A stretch of 63,088 bases of DNA from contig DAHWXM010000012.1 of assembly GCA_027334165.1 (NCBI GenBank), positions 1 through 63,088 on the forward strand, given 5' to 3'. The stretch is from Microcaldota archaeon. Lineage in GTDB: Archaea > Micrarchaeota > Micrarchaeia > Micrarchaeales > CABMGC01. The position numbers and the translations under genes were made by a program. The notes under the pieces are model-generated. The model saw nothing but the letters and a program-made list of their open reading frames with translations. It searched no databases and was not told where the DNA came from. Shown here piece after piece: positions 60,256-63,088 of this stretch (position 1 is its first letter; every line of letters begins with the position of its first letter).

Positions 60256-61140
60256 TTAGCCTTTTAGTTTATTTATCTTCCACATTATGAATATAATTGA
60301 AATCAACAAACTAAATAATAAAGATAATGAAAGAGTCAATGATCCTAAAAAGGTAAATTGTAGTAGTGACAATTTATTTAAATCAAAAACAGTCCTAGAG
60401 GGTATTTCATTATTAAGTAAATATGCCAAGAGTAATAATGTTATTGAAAGAACACCAAAAGTTTCAGTAAGCGCAAACTGATTAATTATTTCTTTGGCTA
60501 TAACTCTATCGCCTTTAAAAATATTATATATAAAATTGAAAAGTACTGGTACTAAGGCCACAAAAATACCTTCAAATTGTATAAGGAATCCAAATTCAGA
60601 ACTTAAATTATTATTTTTTATAAACAGAACTGCTAAAGCAAGACCTAATATTGCAATTAAAAGCAGCTTTTTATTGCCTACAAGAATTCTTCTAAAGAAA
60701 TTATAAATGAAATAAAGAACTATGGCATAAAACAAATAGAGAGCTAATAGAACTGTTAGTACCGTTGCAGAAATGTAATAATTTAGATGAAAATAAGGTA
60801 ATACATACTCAAAGACAAAGAATGGGAATAATTGCAGGAGCCATATAATGGCAAATAAAAGTATTCTCAAAGCAAAATTTTGCCACTTTTCATTATAAAA
60901 AGAATATAAGTTCTCTCTATATTTTATTATATATGCAATAAATGGGAGGAATACCAAAACAGCATAGCCGTAATATGAGTAATTTCCAAAAATAAGAATC
61001 TCGTTACTTAATAAATACCCAAAAACGAAAAGTAATACAAACTCAACCCCTAATACACCCAAATAGATTAGAAATAATTTCTTAAGACCTTTTAATTTTT
61101 TACCGTCTTTCTCTGTTGCACTCATGTTTTCTTCTTTCAT
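60256..61140 (-). CDS. AT-rich multi-pass membrane protein, unknown
   Basis: 294 residues with seven or eight hydrophobic helices (LFLIYLGVLGVEFVLLFVFG, AVLVFLPFIAYII, FALRILLFAIIWLLQLFPFF, TVLTVLLALYLFYAIVLYFI, LLLIAILGLALAVLFI, ending LSLLFSLLISIIFIMWKI). Charged cytosolic start. No motif recognised. Codon use is very AT-rich compared with the host genes, pointing to foreign origin. Just outside the right att repeat; followed on the same strand by two more AT-rich genes upstream in transcription order (61149, 61402). Confidence 0.65.
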   Translation of the reverse strand: MKEENMSATEKDGKKLKGLKKLFLIYLGVLGVEFVLLFVFGYLLSNEILIFGNYSYYGYAVLVFLPFIAYIIKYRENLYSFYNEKWQNFALRILLFAIIWLLQLFPFFVFEYVLPYFHLNYYISATVLTVLLALYLFYAIVLYFIYNFFRRILVGNKKLLLIAILGLALAVLFIKNNNLSSEFGFLIQFEGIFVALVPVLFNFIYNIFKGDRVIAKEIINQFALTETFGVLSITLLLLAYLLNNEIPSRTVFDLNKLSLLQFTFLGSLTLSLSLLFSLLISIIFIMWKINKLKG

Positions 61141-61148
61141 CTTATCAC

Positions 61149-61409
61149 TTATGAATAAAACCTTTTTCCCCTTTCAGCCATCCATTTAGCCCCTCTAGGC
61201 CACAGCCAAATCAGCCCTAACGCAAAGAACACCGCACCTACTATTACGCCCACAAGAAACCAAAATATGCCTGAGAACAAGAAACCAAAGTCAGAAACGT
61301 TTGAAACTGCTTTATGATAGCTGTTAAGGTAAGTTATGTAAGATAAGATAAAAAGTACTAGAGCTATTATTATGAAAACTGAACCGATAATTTGTTTTGG
61401 TTTAGGCAT
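61149..61409 (-). CDS. Small two-helix membrane protein, unknown
   Basis: 86 residues, two hydrophobic helices (IIGSVFIIIALVLFILSYI and IFWFLVGVIVGAVFFALGLIWLW) with a positively charged C-terminal end (RGAKWMAERGKRF). Its start overlaps the end of the gene at 61402 by 8 bases, and it precedes the larger membrane protein by 8 bases, so the three form an operon. No family recognised. Confidence 0.6.
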   Translation of the reverse strand: MPKPKQIIGSVFIIIALVLFILSYITYLNSYHKAVSNVSDFGFLFSGIFWFLVGVIVGAVFFALGLIWLWPRGAKWMAERGKRFYS

Positions 61410-62226
61410 TAAATCGCATTGTATACTTTAGCTTATTTATGGTTTTCTTCTTTAATACTATCCCCTTTCCTTGCTTTACCTTCTTTTTCAGCCTGAATAA
61501 GTGCCTTTTCGATAATCCAATGTGTCTAGCGTCTTTCGTTGTCATACTCTTGATAACATCCGCTATCTTTTGCTCGGTTTTGTTATCATAAACAACGTAA
61601 TCATTATCTGAAACACCGATAACTTCGCTCTCTTCAAGATTGTTAGATTCTTTGCCTATGTGTTCTATGTCGTTGATAACAACTTGTTTCCTTTTCAACT
61701 CTCCAAGCTTGCCGTCGTACTTGCCGTCGTTATGATCCGCATAAGCAAACAAGAACTCTGCTAGCTGTTTCCAGTAGAACTTTGTGTTATCTGTATATTC
61801 TTTGCCCGTTTTGTAATCAGTAAATCGAGTAAATGGCACAATATCTGTATCTTTGGTATAAGCAAGGAGAGGAATTATCGGTTCTTTGGTCGATGGGTCT
61901 ATCTTATGTCCTATGCCGACGATAACAAAGTTGAATGGCTTTAGCTGTTTATCCTTATTTGTACGCCTAAAACGTTGCATGATAAAAGGCGAGGTTAAAG
62001 CGAGCTTGCCCATCACGAACTTGTTTGCGTACCTATGTTCTATCGCCTCTTTCGATAACGTGCCGTAATGATAGCTGAGAAAATCGTGCCAAATCTGTGT
62101 TATCTCGTCCTCGCTTATTCCAATCAAACCGCCCAACCCATGAGAAGAGTGCTTGAGGATGTTGATTTTGTTATCCACCATGCGATACAAACAGTACCTT
62201 TTTTCAGATCTTCCATAAAATTGCAC
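61402..62226 (-). CDS. Unrecognised AT-rich protein with C-terminal HTH-like segment
   Basis: 274 residues from GTG 62226, or about 259 from ATG 62181 (MVDNKINILK). The C-terminal part (IADVIKSMTTKDARHIGLSKRHLFRLKKKVKQGK ... KKKTINKL) looks like a helix-turn-helix followed by a basic helix, so DNA binding is possible. The middle (FNFVIVGIGHKIDPSTKEPIIPLLAYTKDTDIVPFTRFTDY) is not recognised. First gene of the AT-rich operon. It may be a regulator or replication protein of a mobile element; this is a guess from context. Confidence 0.6.
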   Translation of the reverse strand: MQFYGRSEKRYCLYRMVDNKINILKHSSHGLGGLIGISEDEITQIWHDFLSYHYGTLSKEAIEHRYANKFVMGKLALTSPFIMQRFRRTNKDKQLKPFNFVIVGIGHKIDPSTKEPIIPLLAYTKDTDIVPFTRFTDYKTGKEYTDNTKFYWKQLAEFLFAYADHNDGKYDGKLGELKRKQVVINDIEHIGKESNNLEESEVIGVSDNDYVVYDNKTEQKIADVIKSMTTKDARHIGLSKRHLFRLKKKVKQGKGIVLKKKTINKLKYTMRFNA

Positions 62227-62248
62227 TCGATAAGTCGTAGCTCTGATA

Positions 62249-62272
62249 ACTTATTTACGGTTTTCTTCTTTT
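62249..62272 (-). repeat. Second copy of the 3' end of the gene at 61402
   Basis: CTTATTTACGGTTTTCTTCTTT near 62250-62271 repeats 61431-61452 (CTTATTTATGGTTTTCTTCTTT) with one difference. On the minus strand both read K-K-K-T-(I/V)-N-K-L. The upstream copy looks like the truncated tail of a related gene and marks the edge of the AT-rich block. The remaining 140 bases to 62415 hold nothing I can name. Confidence 0.5.
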
Positions 62273-62415
62273 AGGTTTTCTTCAATTCAAGCGCAATTAG
62301 ATGACCACAACTAAATCTTGGTGCCCTGTTCGCCCAACAATCTGGAAAGCGACGCATCATCTGGAGAAACAATAGGTATAAACCTTTGCGTGCACAAACG
62401 TAATCGGTACGTGGC

Positions 62416-63088
62416 ATGGGCATAACAAACGTTTTTGGCAAGACCTTTGGGATACTACGGAATAATCCGAAGATACTGGTTCCTAACCTGATATTCACCG
62501 TGATCCTGGGCACCGCCGCCCTGTACATCGTATTTTCCATACTCGGCGGAGTTTATGGCGCGGGCATATACGGTTCCGCTGCCGTGCAGCCACGCACGCA
62601 TGGCGCCGGCACCCTCTCCATGATACTTTCATTCCTGCACGCATTGCTTTTGCCGCTGGTTCTCCTGTACGTGATATCCCTTTTCATAGAGCCGCTGCTG
62701 TACGGCATGTACATTAACATCGCTCATCAAGGGTACGGAAAGAGCAAGGTATCTCTGCGCACCGCACTTCGTGCGGCAAAGGCAAGCTACGGAAAACTGC
62801 TTGGCACAGAGGCACTAACCATAGCGATATGGATAATAGCCGCGGCAATCCTTGCCGCAGTATTCGTACTGCCCATCGTGGTCCTCGGTACCGGTGTGTT
62901 CCAACTTCTCTGGCTCGGGCTCGGCATCTTCATTGCAATATTTGCAGCGGTGCTTTTGGGCATATGCCTTTACGAGGCGTACGCAGTTGTGATGATAGAG
63001 CGGCTCGGCCCTGCGGCTGCGATAAAGAGGAGCGTGTCGCTAGGCAGACAAAACACCATGTCGGTCTTCAAAATATTCCTTGTAACCA
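62416..63088 (+). CDS. Multi-pass membrane protein, 3' end outside window
   Basis: The frame is open from ATG 62416 to the window edge (224 codons). Sequence MGITNVFGKTFGILRNNPKI leads into a helix (LVPNLIFTVILGTAALYIVF), then ILSFLHALLLPLVLLYVISL, and after a loop AIWIIAAAILAAVFVLPIVV and WLGLGIFIAIFAAVLLGICL, followed by VMIERLGPAAAIKRSVSLGR. The P-x-x-A-I-K-R-S pattern before another helix resembles DUF7544/glycerophosphodiester-phosphodiesterase-associated membrane domains of archaea. Host-like composition. Function unknown. Confidence 0.75.
   Translation, partial: MGITNVFGKTFGILRNNPKILVPNLIFTVILGTAALYIVFSILGGVYGAGIYGSAAVQPRTHGAGTLSMILSFLHALLLPLVLLYVISLFIEPLLYGMYINIAHQGYGKSKVSLRTALRAAKASYGKLLGTEALTIAIWIIAAAILAAVFVLPIVVLGTGVFQLLWLGLGIFIAIFAAVLLGICLYEAYAVVMIERLGPAAAIKRSVSLGRQNTMSVFKIFLVT

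Noticed and set aside
1-63088. CRISPR array, rRNA genes or complete insertion sequences
   Set aside because: No regularly spaced repeats, no rRNA-like stretches and no transposase were found on either strand.

Overview
The window is a gene-dense archaeal chromosome segment, most likely from a DPANN archaeon of the Micrarchaeota (ARMAN-2-like) lineage. The evidence is an archaeal RNA polymerase operon with split large subunits (H, B'', B', A', A''), LSm protein, prefoldin, protein-rich RNase P (p30 and Pop5), RadA, Mre11, diphthine synthase, the wyosine enzyme Taw1, and short leaders with a GGTGAT-type Shine-Dalgarno. Most telling are a long three-unit tRNA-splicing endonuclease and two tRNA genes with introns in the T-loop, a combination described for ARMAN archaea. 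The lineage is inferred; no rRNA gene lies in the window.

Layout. 1-4449: Lhr-like helicase (runs off the left edge), a membrane-anchored glycoprotein-like protein and an HTH protein on the minus strand. 4524-7505: prefoldin/RNase P operon, OB-fold ssDNA-binding protein, beta-CASP nuclease. 7572-11550: tail-anchored protein with the ADP-forming acyl-CoA synthetase subunits, then Mre11. 11562-12488: a decayed pilin-LamG gene. 12641-20123: RNA polymerase operon and LSm gene. 20140-23558: tRNA-Ala with T-loop intron, secreted protein, hydrolase, thioredoxin-NHL protein. 23726-27653: HTH regulator-grpE-dnaK-dnaJ. 27764-34937: TatD, tRNA-Arg with T-loop intron, UPF0147, tRNA-Leu, YchF-like GTPase, and a carbamoyltransferase/GT-C/GT4 surface-glycan operon. 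34921-41488: M1 aminopeptidase, epimerase, and a NitT/TauT-like ABC transporter with a free AAA-associated protein. 41616-53294: V4R protein, SecY, a tandem pair of unrecognised paralogues, DUF92 protein, RadA, DphB, flippase-like protein, Taw1, EndA, PRC-barrel, Dcd, Tmk.

53373-60170 is an integrated element in tRNA-Glu(UUC). A 62-bp copy of the tRNA 3' part recurs exactly 6723 bp downstream. The tyrosine integrase is split by the integration in SSV fashion: the catalytic part starts inside the intact tRNA, and the promoter, ribosome site and first 28 codons lie at the far end, in frame through the att copy. The two base differences between the att copies are both synonymous in the integrase frame. 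The element carries an array of 12-bp repeats, a strongly folded GC-rich region that looks like a non-coding RNA, a small membrane protein, and a two-gene AT-rich operon of an OLD-type ATPase/TOPRIM nuclease and a type IIG restriction-modification enzyme, a plausible defence pair. A further AT-rich block (60256-62280) of unrecognised genes sits just outside the second att copy and looks like an older insertion at the same site. Host-like sequence resumes with a membrane protein at 62416 that runs off the right edge.
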